This document shows positions 1 through 12,557 of a stretch of 64,000 bases of DNA, in pieces. Origin of the DNA: Melampsora larici-populina 98AG31 (lineage: Eukaryota > Basidiomycota > Pucciniomycetes > Pucciniales > Melampsoraceae). The position numbers and the translations under genes were made by a program. Positions within the stretch are counted from its first letter, which is position 1; the number at the start of each line of letters is the position of its first letter. The notes beneath the pieces are model-generated. The model searched no databases. It had not been told where the DNA came from and saw only the letters and a program-made list of their open reading frames with translations. The DNA lies in the NCBI RefSeq assembly GCF_000204055.1, contig NW_006768771.1, positions 1,513,681 through 1,577,680 on the forward strand. Reading direction: 5' to 3'.

Positions 1-820
1 TATGGTCTCTATGTTGATGCAATTGATCGAACATAGACATATTTCCAATCTTGATGTGATGTCCTTTGCGATTGGCAGAAGTGAGCTACTGAGAGGAACT
101 CGCATGGTCCTTTCCAAACAGATGTTGAACTTTCATCTTGTTTGGAACAAACATATATAAATTTCTTTGGCAAAGTTCTGATCTCAAACTCTGTGTTATG
201 TATGATCTGTGAGGTCTCATTAGAAGACATTCATTTCTTGTTGTGACCAATGTCACAGAGGAATGGCTGTGGCAAGATCATGAGCTATCACAATGTTTGA
301 GTTACCGGTGATGTTGAACTCGAGCTAAGATGTGAAAGACGATCCTCTCAATTGAATTGATCTGGTCTCATGTGACATGTTCGGCTTTGTCTTTGCGTGG
401 CTCACAGATAACTTTGAGAACACCAAGGACAAGTCTTAGATTGCCAGATCATGACGGACGCGCGCACAACAGCCAAGCTATACCAGAAGTAGGGCACAAG
501 CGAGGAATATGACGTAGTATTGGAGAAGAAAAATAAACTTTTTAGATAGCCAGATCTAAGAGGACGCGCGCTCATAAGCCAAGCAATACAAGGGGTACGG
601 CAATAGCAATGATTACCACGTTATATTGGAAAAGAAAACAAAAACAAACTCGGGCCATAGCAAAAAGGAATTTACCAACAGACCAATTTAGGCATGTGTG
701 GATTTTTCGGGGGTGAAGATAAAAAATTTTGAGGTGGAAACAATCATATACAAAATAATTGATCATGATGTAATGTAGATGTTTAGCCACTTTTTGGTTT
801 GGAAAAAAAATAAACAGGAA
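1..820. other. gene-free left edge with an old tandem duplication
   Basis: I see no supported gene. Positions about 436-541 and 542-650 are two diverged copies of one unit of about 106 bp. Both contain a GCCAGATC-like start, a GACGCGCGC core, GCCAAGC, and a purine-rich end. The rest is unremarkable. Confidence 0.5.
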
Positions 821-2743
821 TTATTTTTTTTTGTGGAGGACGACTTTGACTTCACAATCTGGTTCAGAGTTATCTTCGGAGTCGGTATCGGGAATCACGA
901 TCAGATTCGCACGGAGCCTGGCCTCTTCCTTCTCAACAAGGTGGTGGTAGAAGCGACGGGCACTGTCCATCAACCTGAGACCCGTGCCAAAGTGTATGCC
1001 CCAGCGCTCCATGTCATGCGCGTTGAAGGCATCGGGAAAGAGGAATTGGTAGAAATTGAAGATGTTGTTCTCTTCGAAAGTTTCAGTGACATGGTCAACT
1101 TCATTTTCAGGGACGCCGGCGAAAGTAATGAAGTCATCAATCGTAGAGAAGTTCTCCAAGCGACGAGCCTCGGCGATTTTAACCTCAAGGTGCATACCCT
1201 GCATCTGTGCATAACCCCAGGGAGTAGTGGGCGCCTCGGTGGGGGTGTTTGCGGGCTTGTTGCGCTTAGCCGAGAATACAGGTGCCGTATGAAGCATCGA
1301 ACACTTGATGCTTTCCCACTTGAAACCGGCGATCTTGGTTGGGGGTATGTCAAGAGTCACACCAGCGGTTCCAATGGCCTACGAAAGGAAAACATGATAA
1401 ACAAATGATAAACAACACATTAGCATTCCATCATAAAGTGGAAACAGGAACAAGGACTGAAATGAAAGACCCATGACATACCAACAATTTGGCCCACTCG
1501 ATCATATGCTCGAAAGAGAGATTCATGATCAAGGTGTTGTCTTGGGTGTTAACAACACGATAACCTTCAGCCGCGCTGTTGCCCTTTTTCTCGTGGTGGC
1601 GGACCAGCTCATTTAGGACGAGTTTGCGTTTGGGCACCGGGTCGGAGTGGGCAAGTTCATCCTCACAAGTAGTTCGGCCCTCGTTGACCGCATTGGAGGC
1701 TGCCAATACAGCATGGGCCAACAAACGTTCCTAAAGATAGACATATAATCAGCAAAAGACATTCTAAGTGAAAGAAGGTGGATACTTACCCCAAGAACTA
1801 CCGCGGCGGCTTTCGCGGGATGATCCATCGTGATTATGATGCCTGAATCGTGAAGTTGGTTCTCGCTAACAGCTTTGAAGAACTCTTTGAGATGGGCATT
1901 GAGGGTGACCACACAGCCTTTACCTTTTCCAAAGGACGAGTGGTTGAAAATGTAGACACCAACGGATAGCTGTTTGTTTGCGTTGGCTGTTTTGAATAAC
2001 GCACTCATACCGCCGTTTGCATCATTACAAATCTTGTCGGCGATGCTCCATAAGTGTAATTTTAATTGGGCCAGCAAAGAATTTGAGATGTCAAACTGCT
2101 GCTTGGTGATTGGGAACTTATGAGCAATCCACTTGGTCTTGTGATTGGCCTTGACCGGACCAGTGGTGGCTTCCGGCGTATACAAACTGAATTGGACCGT
2201 CAGATCATGAAGGTTCTGCGTAGTGCCTCCTGGCAAAGGCACTAAACAAGGTGAGTCAGGACAGTTTTCAAACCATTGGATTGAAAGACGACTCACCAGC
2301 TTGCTTATCCATATTTGTGGCAGTTACTATGATGGAAGATAAGTCAGCGCAGGTCCCAAAAGGAATGTGGAAAGATCGCTTACGAGTTTCTTCAGCCGAA
2401 GCCTCATGGCTGAAGTCAAACTGGACAGACAAGTCAGGAGATCCTATACCGGACGAGGTATTGCTTCCGTCCAGATTGGGTTCAATCAGTTTGCCAACAT
2501 TGAGGACATCTTGTAATCGAGCTCTCTTCGGCTTCTCGGCATTCACAGGTCCCGGTACGTTGGAATCAGGGGAAACAGATTGGTTCGGACTACAAATTAA
2601 AACGAGTTGAAACAGTCAATATGACCATTCCCACATTGCCAAAAGAAACTAAAAAGAACAAACACTTCATTGGAAGCAGTCGGATTTTGGGATAGAGATC
2701 CGAGGGACTTGCTGTTGGACTTGGAAAGGGTTCTTTTTGGCAT
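821..2743 (-). CDS. unrecognised six-exon protein, about 524 aa, SAM-like C-terminus
   Basis: Six exons join in phase with consensus splice sites: 2743-2664, 2589-2384, 2326-2297, 2241-1790, 1730-1482 and 1378-821. They give 525 codons including the stop. The start is the first ATG of the frame (MPKRTLSKS); exon 3 is only 30 bp. The first 110 residues are polar, Ser/Pro-rich and basic. The middle is a folded-looking region with many hydrophobic strands (KTKWIAHKFPIT, IIITMDHP). Residues of about 405-475 alternate short helices in a way that resembles fungal SAM-like domains (DDFITFAGV ... FLFPDAF ... GIHFGTGLRLM). The tail is acidic then basic (DTDSEDNSEPD, HKKK). No enzyme motif, signal peptide or membrane segment is visible. 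The SAM-like reading is an inference from pattern only. No function is assigned. Confidence 0.75.
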
Positions 2744-5317
2744 TTTTAGAAAGCAATATAAGACAGAGTTGTGATGATTGGTGGATAGTAAAAAGCGGAA
2801 ATAATTGATTGTGAATTCTTTGACAAAGGCTGAAGAAAGATGGAAAGAGGTGTCCGAATTATAAAAGAAGACTGAATCGTGTCCGCCGTCGATTTGAAAG
2901 ATGCCACTACCGCCGGCCATCGAGATCCTTCTCATTGGGAAAAGTCGTACGATACGAATTTGTCAAACTTCATGAAGGTTGTTGAGGAGCGGCGAGTTAG
3001 TGCAAGTCGCAGTTGGCAGATCCTCGATCGAGATAAGTTACTTGACAGCCCGTCCCTTTTTTTTTGGCCCGATACTGCGCGGCGCACGGGCCAGGTGATG
3101 ATTTTTCGATTTCTGTGATTTCAACCTTTTTGAAACCTACTGTACTCAAATTCTCAAAACCTTGTCACATATTCCTTGATTATCATTTGTTCAACTTCAT
3201 CACGCAACTTCAACTCTCTCTATGAAGATCATACAACAATAATTCAATTCAATTTCAAAATCAAATTTCAACTTGATTAAAATTTAAAAGTGCAGAGCGT
3301 GAATCTTTACACCATGTGAGTCTGTTTCACATCCTTCCGTCACCCTCCTCCGTCCGCTTTGAGAGACTTGATCCATCCAACTCTCCAAATCTTCAGCTCA
3401 TGTACCGCGATTTTTGGCCCGGATACGTCATCAAGAACCCGACGCCAAGCACACGGGTCCAGCCGGTGGGAAGATTGGGGGGTGAGCACATCACAAAATC
3501 AAATGGCATGTTGTGAAGGGTTAAGGGAGGGTGATCAAATACCTGCTCAGCTCTACAGATACCACAATGAACAAGTACCATAAACTAAACCCACTAAATC
3601 CCTACATGAGCCATGCTTGCACTTGCACAAAGGTGTGAAACATATTTCTTTTTAAAGAAAGAAGAATACACAGAGAACATCTTGAAATCTAAAGACAATG
3701 AGAAATCCTTTGCTCCAACTAAACAACTGATTTTCTAAGGTCTCTTTACTATAATTGGTTTAGATATCATGTTTTTATGCAGGAAATCTATGATGCACTT
3801 TTACAAAAAATGCTTGTTGTTCCTTGAATGAAATAAAATACAATACAGAAATCACAAAGAAACAAAACACAAACACAAGCATCATCACCAGCTCTATAGT
3901 AAAAAAAGTCTTAACTGGAGTACAAGACACACAATCAAAGAAAATGAGATTTTGAACCATAACAGAACTTCCAAGATAATCACTACTTAACACATTAGTG
4001 CAATCAAACCTGTACCAGCACCAGCTGCAGAGTTGCAACAGAACCAAAGATTTGGAGGGTTCCTCAGATGGTAGAAAGTACTTGGTTGGTCCTTAGAGTT
4101 AACATATACATGACTTCTTATGATCTTGCCTCTGAGGGTTGGTATTCCAGATGAACATTGAGAGTGCAATAGACTCCCTCAAAACCCAAAACTATAGGCT
4201 TTACAGGTGTATGGTTTGAGAGGTGTATGGTTTCAGAGGATCTCCTTCATATTATAACTCAGAGATCAAGCTTTGATATTTCAAGTATAGTTCAAAAGGA
4301 AGACAAAAAAACATCTCTTTCTTTTTTCTTATGCAGAACAACAGTAGTTGTAAAGCTAGTGTAGTTGATTTGTATCAAACTAGTCAGATACTGAAATCTA
4401 ATCTAAAGAGAATATATGAATCAATCAAACATGTTTGCTAGTAGCACAAACATCAGCTTCCAAAAGACTTTACTTGGGATGAGATCTTTTGGAAGGCATT
4501 TTGAGACACATTTTGCTGAAAGATACACAAGGATGTGATTTTTGGTTCAAGAAAATTCAAAGTGGGGAAATTCTGGGTGATGGGTGATGGGTGATGGATC
4601 AATTTCTTTGTAAAGACCTGTAGGTCTATGGGAAATTGGAATAGTGTGAGGTATGGGGGTTTTAGGAGTTGATGGACTCAAATTTCTATGGGTTAGCCAG
4701 AAGTATGGGATTAAAGGAGTATGGGTTTTGAGGGAATCAACTGTATGTTTCTTTAGTAGACAATTTAATTCCAGCTGAGGAACTCTTATTAAAGCTTATA
4801 TAGCTCAAGATTGTGATATTTACTTCTCAGATGACTATGTATTTCATACCTCTTGAAATTTCTTGCAAGACTTTCAAAAAGATAAATTCAACAATAAAGG
4901 TTATTATCATGATCATGTGGATTTAACTTTCTATGGATGAGATTTTATACAAAGCTGTTATTAATAGTTTATCTTTCCATCTAAACTATCACTCTTCTCA
5001 CAAGATGTTATGGCCAGGGATCCAAATGGATTGAATCTGATATCTAGTTCATTTAATTGTTACACTTTCTCTTGATGAATGCTTTGTTTTTTGGTATTTA
5101 AATCATGACAAGATCAAATTGATTCAAATCATAGAATGAATTTGGGAAAAAATCAAGCATGTTAAATGAGTTAAAAGTTTGAGTGATCTGCAGACCTATC
5201 ATTTCTCATTACAGAAATCAAGGAAAAAATATTACTTCCAAACACATTCAGAATCCATTTCAAAAAGAAGAATTTTCAAAATAAAAAATAAAGATTAAGA
5301 TGTAATCATTTGAATAC
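2744..5317. other. gene-free AT-rich interval
   Basis: Nothing convincing is visible beyond short chance frames. Two GC-richer patches near 3060-3095 and 3405-3470 share a TTTTTGGCCCG start but no coding continuity. Around 4560-4600 there is a short (GGGTGAT)n run. Confidence 0.4.
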
Positions 5318-8300
5318 CTATACAGGTAGACGTGTAGAAGATACTGTGGGAAGAGGAATAGGTCTAGCCAATTTTGATTGAGCAAAATGAATTAATTCCA
5401 TATATATTCCATCAATAGGTATTTTACTTGTACCAGTATACCTATAATGATTAAGCATATTAAGCCAAAGTTGTGCACTAAGAACAAAAGGTAACCTTAA
5501 GAATGAATCATCTTGTGGTTGAGTTTTAGATACTGGAAGATGTCTTTCAATCCAATTTGGAATATAATCAACTTCATAACCTTTAAAGATTGATCTTGAA
5601 TGATTGATTGTAAAGTATAATAAAAGTTTTTCAATAATTGATTCATGATTTGGTTGATCATCTAATTTAATCCAAGTTTTATTCATTCTTATCTGATCAA
5701 AACTCATCAAACTTCTTGCCAAGATCATCATGAATTTTAAATCAGTTGCAATGACTGAAATATCAACTAAATTAACTTTATATTTGCAAAAGAATGATAA
5801 GAGTTGCATTGATATAGTTACTGAAGAACTTCCTTGAATTGAAAATATATTCTTAAGGATTTGTTGCCATTTATGATTCATGTCAGATGGGAATAAGTTT
5901 TTCCAATTGCTTTGATCACTAATCCCACCATGATGACTAAGTAGATGGATTCCATCCATCAAGAAATACAGCTCATGATCCTTATCCATGGTTTTTACCA
6001 TTTGAGAAAACTCTGGGGTAACACTCAATTCTCTGATCAGCTCAACATTTAAATCAGCAGAGCTCCAGTTCAACAACCTATCCCAATGTTCTGCTGTACC
6101 AAGACTTGTGGGATCCCATTTGAGGTTTTTTATCATTTGTACCGCTTGACGACCATTATTCAGTTTTCTCAATGCTTCATGTTCAACAAATTGAAGGGTA
6201 AGATATGTAGAGATAGCTGCACCGAGAAAATTTGCGTATTCCAATGATTCTACTCCCCATAGATTCTCTTCTGAAGTGAAAACATGTTGAATTTGAGAAC
6301 GTAACCACTGGGGTGGATCCCATGTGTTATTAATGGTCTGAAGGAGCTCTGGTTTTATTCCAAGTGCCCACATGAAAAGGTCCATGACCCATCGAAGTCG
6401 ACTCATAAGTAAAGAGAGGTGTACTGTTGGTTTTCCTGATACATTCAAATACCCAGAGTGTAAGAACGAAACAGTGTTGCCTAAGATGAAGATCATATGT
6501 TTTTGAACTGAGACAGGAAGTTGAATCATAATCTTTATATAGGCTTTCATGTGAAGTAACATATGACAAGCCATGATCCTAGAGTGTTGACTCGGATTTA
6601 CCGTCTTATATAATAGGTCTAGTAGAACTAAGAGCTTTGGAAGTTCTGATGTTGAAAAGTTCTCTGGTGTTTCGTAATCATCTATGAGCGCCACTACCAC
6701 ACTTGAAACCACCGCATCTGCTGGTTCATGGGATGGTAAACCATGAAAAAGAGACAGCTGATGATTGAGCTTCTGGACTAGGCGGGTCCTATGATGGTCT
6801 ACACGATTCCCTTGATGCAAGGGAGAGTTGCTATGAGAGGTAGAATGGTAAAAATTAACGAATAGCAGATTAGAACACTGGGCGAAATGGGATACACTAG
6901 GTGAAATCACTCACCTCCGCATTGCTTTTGACAACTCTGTCTCACTGGCAGAGTGTGGTTGAGTAGTTGTCGCACCTGTGTGTAAACCTGATGAATGAGT
7001 AATTCAAGTATGGTTCATCCGTCCTCAAAAGTGTTTGTAGATCAAGATAATAATCTCACTCACCTGACACGCCTGTGGCCATTCTTGATTCCAAACGCAA
7101 ACGCTCTGCAGTCTCGGCTATGGCTAAATTTTGAAGTTGATAGGTGTTGTGACAAAGTGTACAAAGGGTCAGCGGATCTTTCCAAATATGTTTGCCAAAT
7201 CGAAAAGAAGATGAGTGCTAAGTATTGATGAAAAGCCTACTCTTAGGTCCAGCTCTTTCTGCGGAAACCTGTGGGATAACCTCGTCAGGGATAACTCGGA
7301 CAGCTTCATGGCTAAAGTACGTCAAGACTATCGTGTTAAAGATTGATTGCTACGCACACTAGATGAGGGAGAGTTACTGTGAAAGACAAAGGGAAAGTCA
7401 AAAATACTACGTAGCGCCAGGATACTGAATTGCACAGAATACTTGGTCAAAATGACTCACAGCCGCCTTTGTTTTGACCTTTCTATATCACTGGTGGGGT
7501 GAGCTCGGATGGATACCACTGCTGGTGGTCTACTATGCGGACCTGATGAACAAGAAACTCACATCGCATCAAAATCATACCCTGCAAATCGTGGACTTAG
7601 AAGCCTTTAACCACACAGGGTCACTGACTTACCAGACGTCTCTCGGGACATTCTTGATTCCATACGCAAGCGCTGCGCGAGCTCAGATATGGCTACATTT
7701 TGAGTAGCACGGGCATTTCCAAAAGGAGAAGGGTCAATGACATCGTCTGTCACTGTTTGTAGTAGATAATTAATTGGTTATCAACGTACTCTGGGGTTCA
7801 GCTCTTTCTGCGGGAGCCTGTCGGGCATCGACGGTAGATTAAACCCATAAAGTAAGTCAAGGATCAAGATCATAAAGGTACATAATTTTTGCCACGCACA
7901 CTTGGTCCATTTTCTCTCGCCGGAATCCGAGCATCTACCCGTACTTGGCTTGCGCCTTCTGGGTGTCAAATCACCAACCAACATTCGGGCAATTCCGAAA
8001 GTCACTATAGATACAAGCTCATTCATAACTTTTCTCTTCGAGACTTACCAAGACTACGTTTTCCTTCATTTCGAGATAGTAACCCTTCATTGTGAGCGGG
8101 CGGTCGTATTGTCATTTGATCTTGCAAGTCAACTACATATTTGGGAAGACAGAACAAAAAACCGTTATAATCGATGACAAAGTAATCATGAAGAGCGGGC
8201 TCGTACAGACCAAGATTCTTGATCTGACCTGGAGGCGAGATAGAGGAGATTGAGCTTTTGTCCGGTGCTAGGAGCGGGTCAAGTATAGGTGCTCTAGATG

Positions 8301-8829
8301 GCCTCGACCTTTGGATCACAGCAAATTTATCTGGTGTGATTTCTTGTAGTCCTTCCTTAGGACTTATGTTATCTTGATTGAGGTTGATCCCAGTCCTATA
8401 TTGCTCTTCAAGATCATTCGTTTTCCTAGTAGACATTGGAGTTTCGTTTTCGAATTCACCCAATGTTCGCATCGATGACGAGCTGCCAGAGCTCTGTGCC
8501 GGCTGTTTTCCTGTACCGGAAGAATGTGCGATGGTATTCGGTCTGGTAGCACCACCCATAGCATACACACTATGGAAAAGTCCGAGTGCCTTGATAAGCA
8601 GCACAAATGTCTTGATTATGGTCCACATGAGAACCTTGGCCTGTGTGATCTCTATGAACAAAAGAAAAGCGACCCAAAAACTCAAGTTCAGACTGATTTT
8701 TAAGGGTTTTAAGATGAACTGCGAAGAGTGAATAATTGATCGTCGGTCTATGTTTTGATGTGATTTGCTCAAAACCAAGTGAAAAGTGAAAGAAAAACTC
8801 AAAATCGTCAGGATGCGAATCACGAACAC
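5318..8829 (-). CDS. unrecognised large multi-exon protein with duplicated 5' exons
   Basis: The 3' exon (6830-5318, about 503 codons) is a long helical, Leu/His/Trp-rich frame ending in TAG. Upstream exons read in phase: one near 6970-6915 (GLHTGATTTQPHS...), one near 7170-7070 (NLAIAETAERLRLESRM), and one near 7325-7247. Exon 8004-7902 is bounded by CTATAG and GTGTGCG. The 5'-most exon ends at 8049 before GTAAGTC. It opens at 8829 with a hydrophobic segment, or internally at about 8562 (MGGATRPNT); I cannot decide which. Exons near 7735-7625 and 7540-7460 are diverged copies of those near 7170 and 6970. Small exons around 7840-7800 are not resolved. No domain is recognised. The gene could be two neighbouring genes rather than one. 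Confidence 0.5.
6820..7905 (-). repeat. two diverged tandem copies of a ~540-bp exon-intron block
   Basis: Unit A (about 6820-7360) and unit B (about 7365-7905) share an ordered set of similarities. These are a GGGAGAGTTxCT start, a CCTGATGAA...CTCAC segment, CATTCTTGATTCCAwACGCAA, GCTAmATTTTGA, and a CAGCTCTTTCTGCGG end. Both exon and intron parts are duplicated, so this is DNA-level tandem duplication inside the gene at 5318-8829. Confidence 0.65.
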
Positions 8830-9899
8830 TCATCATATTTTTTGTCAAGACAAATATCGAAACTTACAATCAATGCTTTCAGAATCTCAAGTGAATGTTC
8901 AAATTCAGTATCCAGCATCACATTACGAAACATTCGAATCGTTATGTTCCAAGTTTGCTGCTGGGCATACGGCATTTAGAACTTTCTGAGAGTTTGGCGA
9001 AGTAGATCATTCACCTTTCAAGAATTCAAATTCCCCTACACTTCTTTGACAGAAAGTCCTTGGTTCAAGTCGAGTTTGATGTTTATGATGCTGGTTTTCT
9101 GACCATGATATGTTTGTATGATCAAGGAGTGTTTTTCACGCAGTCTGGTAAAGGCCAGATAGTGAAACCAATGTCTGATTTGGCCACACTTGCTGGTCGG
9201 CAAAAGTTTCGAGATCGTGACGAGTACCTGAAAAACTAGGTATTTCAATCTGACTCAAAGACATCTCAAGGTGTTTTAGGATCATATCACGATTGTACCC
9301 GCAGAGTTCCCACTCGAAGGGGTGTAGTGGGCAATTCAATCTCAGAGGTGATTAAAGTCAGCAATCCATTCCCGGCTCTGTGAATGCTGTTTACCGTACA
9401 AAGGTTATATCAAGTATCTGACCACCCATACTTATGCCATGGGTGGTCAGAATGGATGCTGGCGTCAGCTGTGGATATCGATAATTGCTATCTGCTTCAC
9501 CAAACTGTCGACAGTAAATACATACGTTTGTTAGTTTATTTGAGCTTCGCACCGTCAGTCAAGTCTGCTTAGATTGGGATCATCAAGATCTTCAGGTGAT
9601 TGGGATTGGAAGCCTACTAGTACCATGATGTTATCAAATTACTTCGATTGGGTGTGTTGCATTAGACTGCATAGTCCTAAAAGCATGACATCCACTAAGC
9701 AATCAACATTATCTTGCTTTAAGAGTCACGAGGTCCGTATCAAAGACTTGACCAAACCGAATTCTACAATTAGCCCACGTCATGACACAGTCGACTTGAT
9801 CATACAAATATTTGCACACTATGCGATTTTTCGGTTTGAAACACCGTAACAAAAGTTGAAGATACAAAATTAAATAAACTGAATCTTTCACTAAACAAT
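8830..9899. other. gene-free interval
   Basis: Only short chance frames are present on both strands, without matched splice sites. It separates two minus-strand genes and probably holds the 3' end of TAF7 transcription and the promoter of the gene at 5318-8829. Confidence 0.4.
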
Positions 9900-11767
9900 T
9901 CATGGAACCATCACATCTATATCCATAGAGTCAGGTACCGCAGGAATGTCTTCCTCGACTGATAACATTGGCTCATCATCACCTTGATTCATATGTTGAT
10001 CGACGGCAGAAGGCATCGGTATCTCAGATGACTCGGGGATGACATCCAGCTCTGTACGAAGAGCAAGTCGAGGATCGGGAGTCTGAACGATCTCATCATT
10101 TACATCTTGAGGAATTTCTTGATCTCCTTCCATCACTTCTTCACCTTTCTCTTGCCTTTGTTGAAGGTTTTTACGCTCTTGGGCAGCATTCTCCAAGTTC
10201 TGTTGAGTGGTGTTGAGTTGAGTTTTCTTTGATTCAAGTTCAATGGTAAGTTTCTTGAGGGCTTCCTCGAATCGTTTCCTCAATATTACATTGGCAGCCT
10301 TTGCAATTTCACCTCTCTTCCGATTGATGGCAGCCTCTAGATCCTTCAACTCGCCCTGGAGTAATCTAACCCGTTGCTTGTCTTGTATCGTCTGACTCGA
10401 TTCTTCCTCATCATCATCATCGTCCTCATCTTCATCATCGTCATCGTCATCATCCCCATTTCCAAAAAGATCCTCACTATCATCATCTTCTTCGTCTCCA
10501 TCTTCAGGCCCTGTCAATCCTGCGGCTGCCCGTTCCTCTGCGGCAGCACCTTCCATCAATCCAGCTTCAATCTCAGCTGCAAGATCGCTATCAATACTAC
10601 CTTCATCGTCATCTTCTTCGTATCCAACAGTTCCGGGGTCTTCCCCAAATTCGTCAAAGTCTGGGGCTGGTGTCTGCCCACCGAATGATTCACCCGCGGG
10701 CGTTTCCGCAGTAGTATGAGTCTGTGAGTCCATGGGCGCATCCGATCTCGAAACCGAGTCTGCTACACTAGTGGCGCGTTCGGTCTGATGAGGAAGATGA
10801 CTAGGGCTACGTTTACTTTGACTGATACTAGGTCGAGCTTTATTGTATACGACTTTAGAGCTCGGTAGGTTACCGTCAAGACCTGTAGCTGAGCTTGGAG
10901 GTTGATAATCTTCGCCTTCAGAGTCACTCAAATCCCGCACATTGTCTACAATGTCAATGATCACTTGATCAGCTCGACTATCTTCCTCAAGCAGTCGTTC
11001 TACCGCTCGTTCGACCGTTTCAATCGTTCGTTTATTGAGTCGTTTACGGAACCGACGTTTTCGAACATGATGGAGTGGTGGAGTGATCCCATGTGGGTAG
11101 ATAAAGTCTTCGATGTTGAAATTCCCTTGAGAAACGGTTTGTTCGTCTGTGATAGGCACGTCATCCACCTGGATCATCTAGTAGGATGGTGTGTACCACG
11201 AATCAAGGTTAACATGAGGTTCGTATGTGTGATGATTTAGATTGAGTTATGAACCTGACAGATATCTGCTACTTTGAAAACATGCTTATTATCAAAAGTC
11301 TTTTGACTTTCAATAATGCAAGGTAAATCCACCAATTTCATCCCAAACATCTTCTTTCCAATATTAAAGATTCCTCTTCTAGAATCCTTAAACTTCATAA
11401 ACACATTCTCAGTATTACAATCAATCTCCTTACGTTTTTCTACTAATTCTCTTAACTTTTCACAATCTGCTCCAGCTGGCATCTTAAGTATAAATTGTTC
11501 TTCAAATGCTATTGGATCATCTGGATCTGAATCTAATTCTCGATCATAACCTTGAAGATAAGCTACAATTCCTGATCCACTTTGATTATTTTCTTGATTA
11601 GCAATCTTCAGTTTCAATTTAGTGCCAAGTTTAGGTTCGGTTGGAGGAAGTTGAGCTTGAGAGGTTGATCTCATCTTTCGACGTCGTGGTTTGGAGCCGG
11701 TATCATTGTATGGTGTACCGAGTTGAGGTCGATCGGAGGTGGATGCGATATATGAGGCATCAGACAT
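9900..11767 (-). CDS. TAF7: TFIID subunit TAF7
   Basis: TAF7 is a TFIID subunit that binds TAF1 and restrains its acetyltransferase until pre-initiation complexes are complete; it acts in the nucleus. Two exons, 11767-11255 and 11177-9900, join CAG to ATG across a 77-bp GT-AG intron and give about 596 aa. The TAFII55 N-terminal domain covers residues of about 85-180. Diagnostic parts are FEEQFILKMP, MKFKDSRRG, IFNIGKKMFGMKLVDLPCIIESQKT and VADICQM. The rest is a long regulatory tail: a basic patch (VRKRRFRKRLNKR), a very acidic run of about 25 Asp/Glu near residues 370-395, then a coiled coil (KDLEAAINRKRGEIAKA onward). The start is the first ATG of the frame. Family assignment is firm from sequence motifs; the activity statement is family knowledge. 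Confidence 0.93.
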
Positions 11768-12450
11768 GGTGATGGTACAGCTGAAGAAGCAAAACTGCCG
11801 CGCGTCGCTTCTCTAGAGTCTGGAGGCGTCTTTGTCATGAATGTCACACATAAAGGACACTCCTGTGACACGCATCTTGTCATACCCTTCATGTCACACA
11901 AACTATGGAATCTTAGACTACGGCAACATAAGAACAAGGATCAAGTCTTGTCTTCAGACCAATTGCGATCAAAGCATCATCTATATAGGCTTGAGGAATG
12001 GCTATCACAACTATTTCCCTCATCATGTACGAACCATTTCAGTGGTTAGCTGTATGTCGAGAAATAAGACGCTTTCTTAAATCCTTCCAATCATTGATTT
12101 TGGACTTCTTGATCAACCCTCAATTTTGTTTTGTTTATGTACTCTCAATGACTTGTTTCATGCTCAGACGTGGCAGCTACATATTCAATTTGAACGTAAT
12201 GATGTTGATTTCACTTTTCCAAAAAGAAACATTGAAAAATACAACTTTGCTAAACATGGAAGCTCAGCTCACAAATTTTATAACATTTATGCTTCCCGCG
12301 CTAAGAAAAAACGAAGATTTTAAACACAAGAGGAAAAACTATTTATGATATAGCTAATATCTTTCTACACCAAAGCCCATCACTCACTCGTGCGACAATG
12401 TTGCAGTTATCGTTCAATTTGACGGAAAGAGATGACGTCTTCAAAGATAC
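11768..12450. other. gene-free interval
   Basis: It holds the TAF7 promoter side and the 3' side of the repeat-protein gene. Near 11834-11905, copies of a TGTCA(C/T)...CATGTCACAC word recur. No gene is supported. Confidence 0.4.
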
Positions 12451-12557
12451 TTAAAAGTTTTCTACGTTTTCGAAAACTGGGTTCACGGTAAAACGAAACA
12501 AATGCGTAACATAAGGTTTCTCTTTCAGTGTGATTGCTAGATAGACAAGCAGAAGAT

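Noticed and set aside
779..1408. 209-codon + strand frame
   Set aside because: It is antisense to the last exon of the well-spliced gene at 821-2743.
9000..9072. possible tRNA (A-box-like TGGCGAAGTAG and B-box GGTTCAAGTCG)
   Set aside because: The acceptor stem and anticodon stem do not pair and the spacing is poor.
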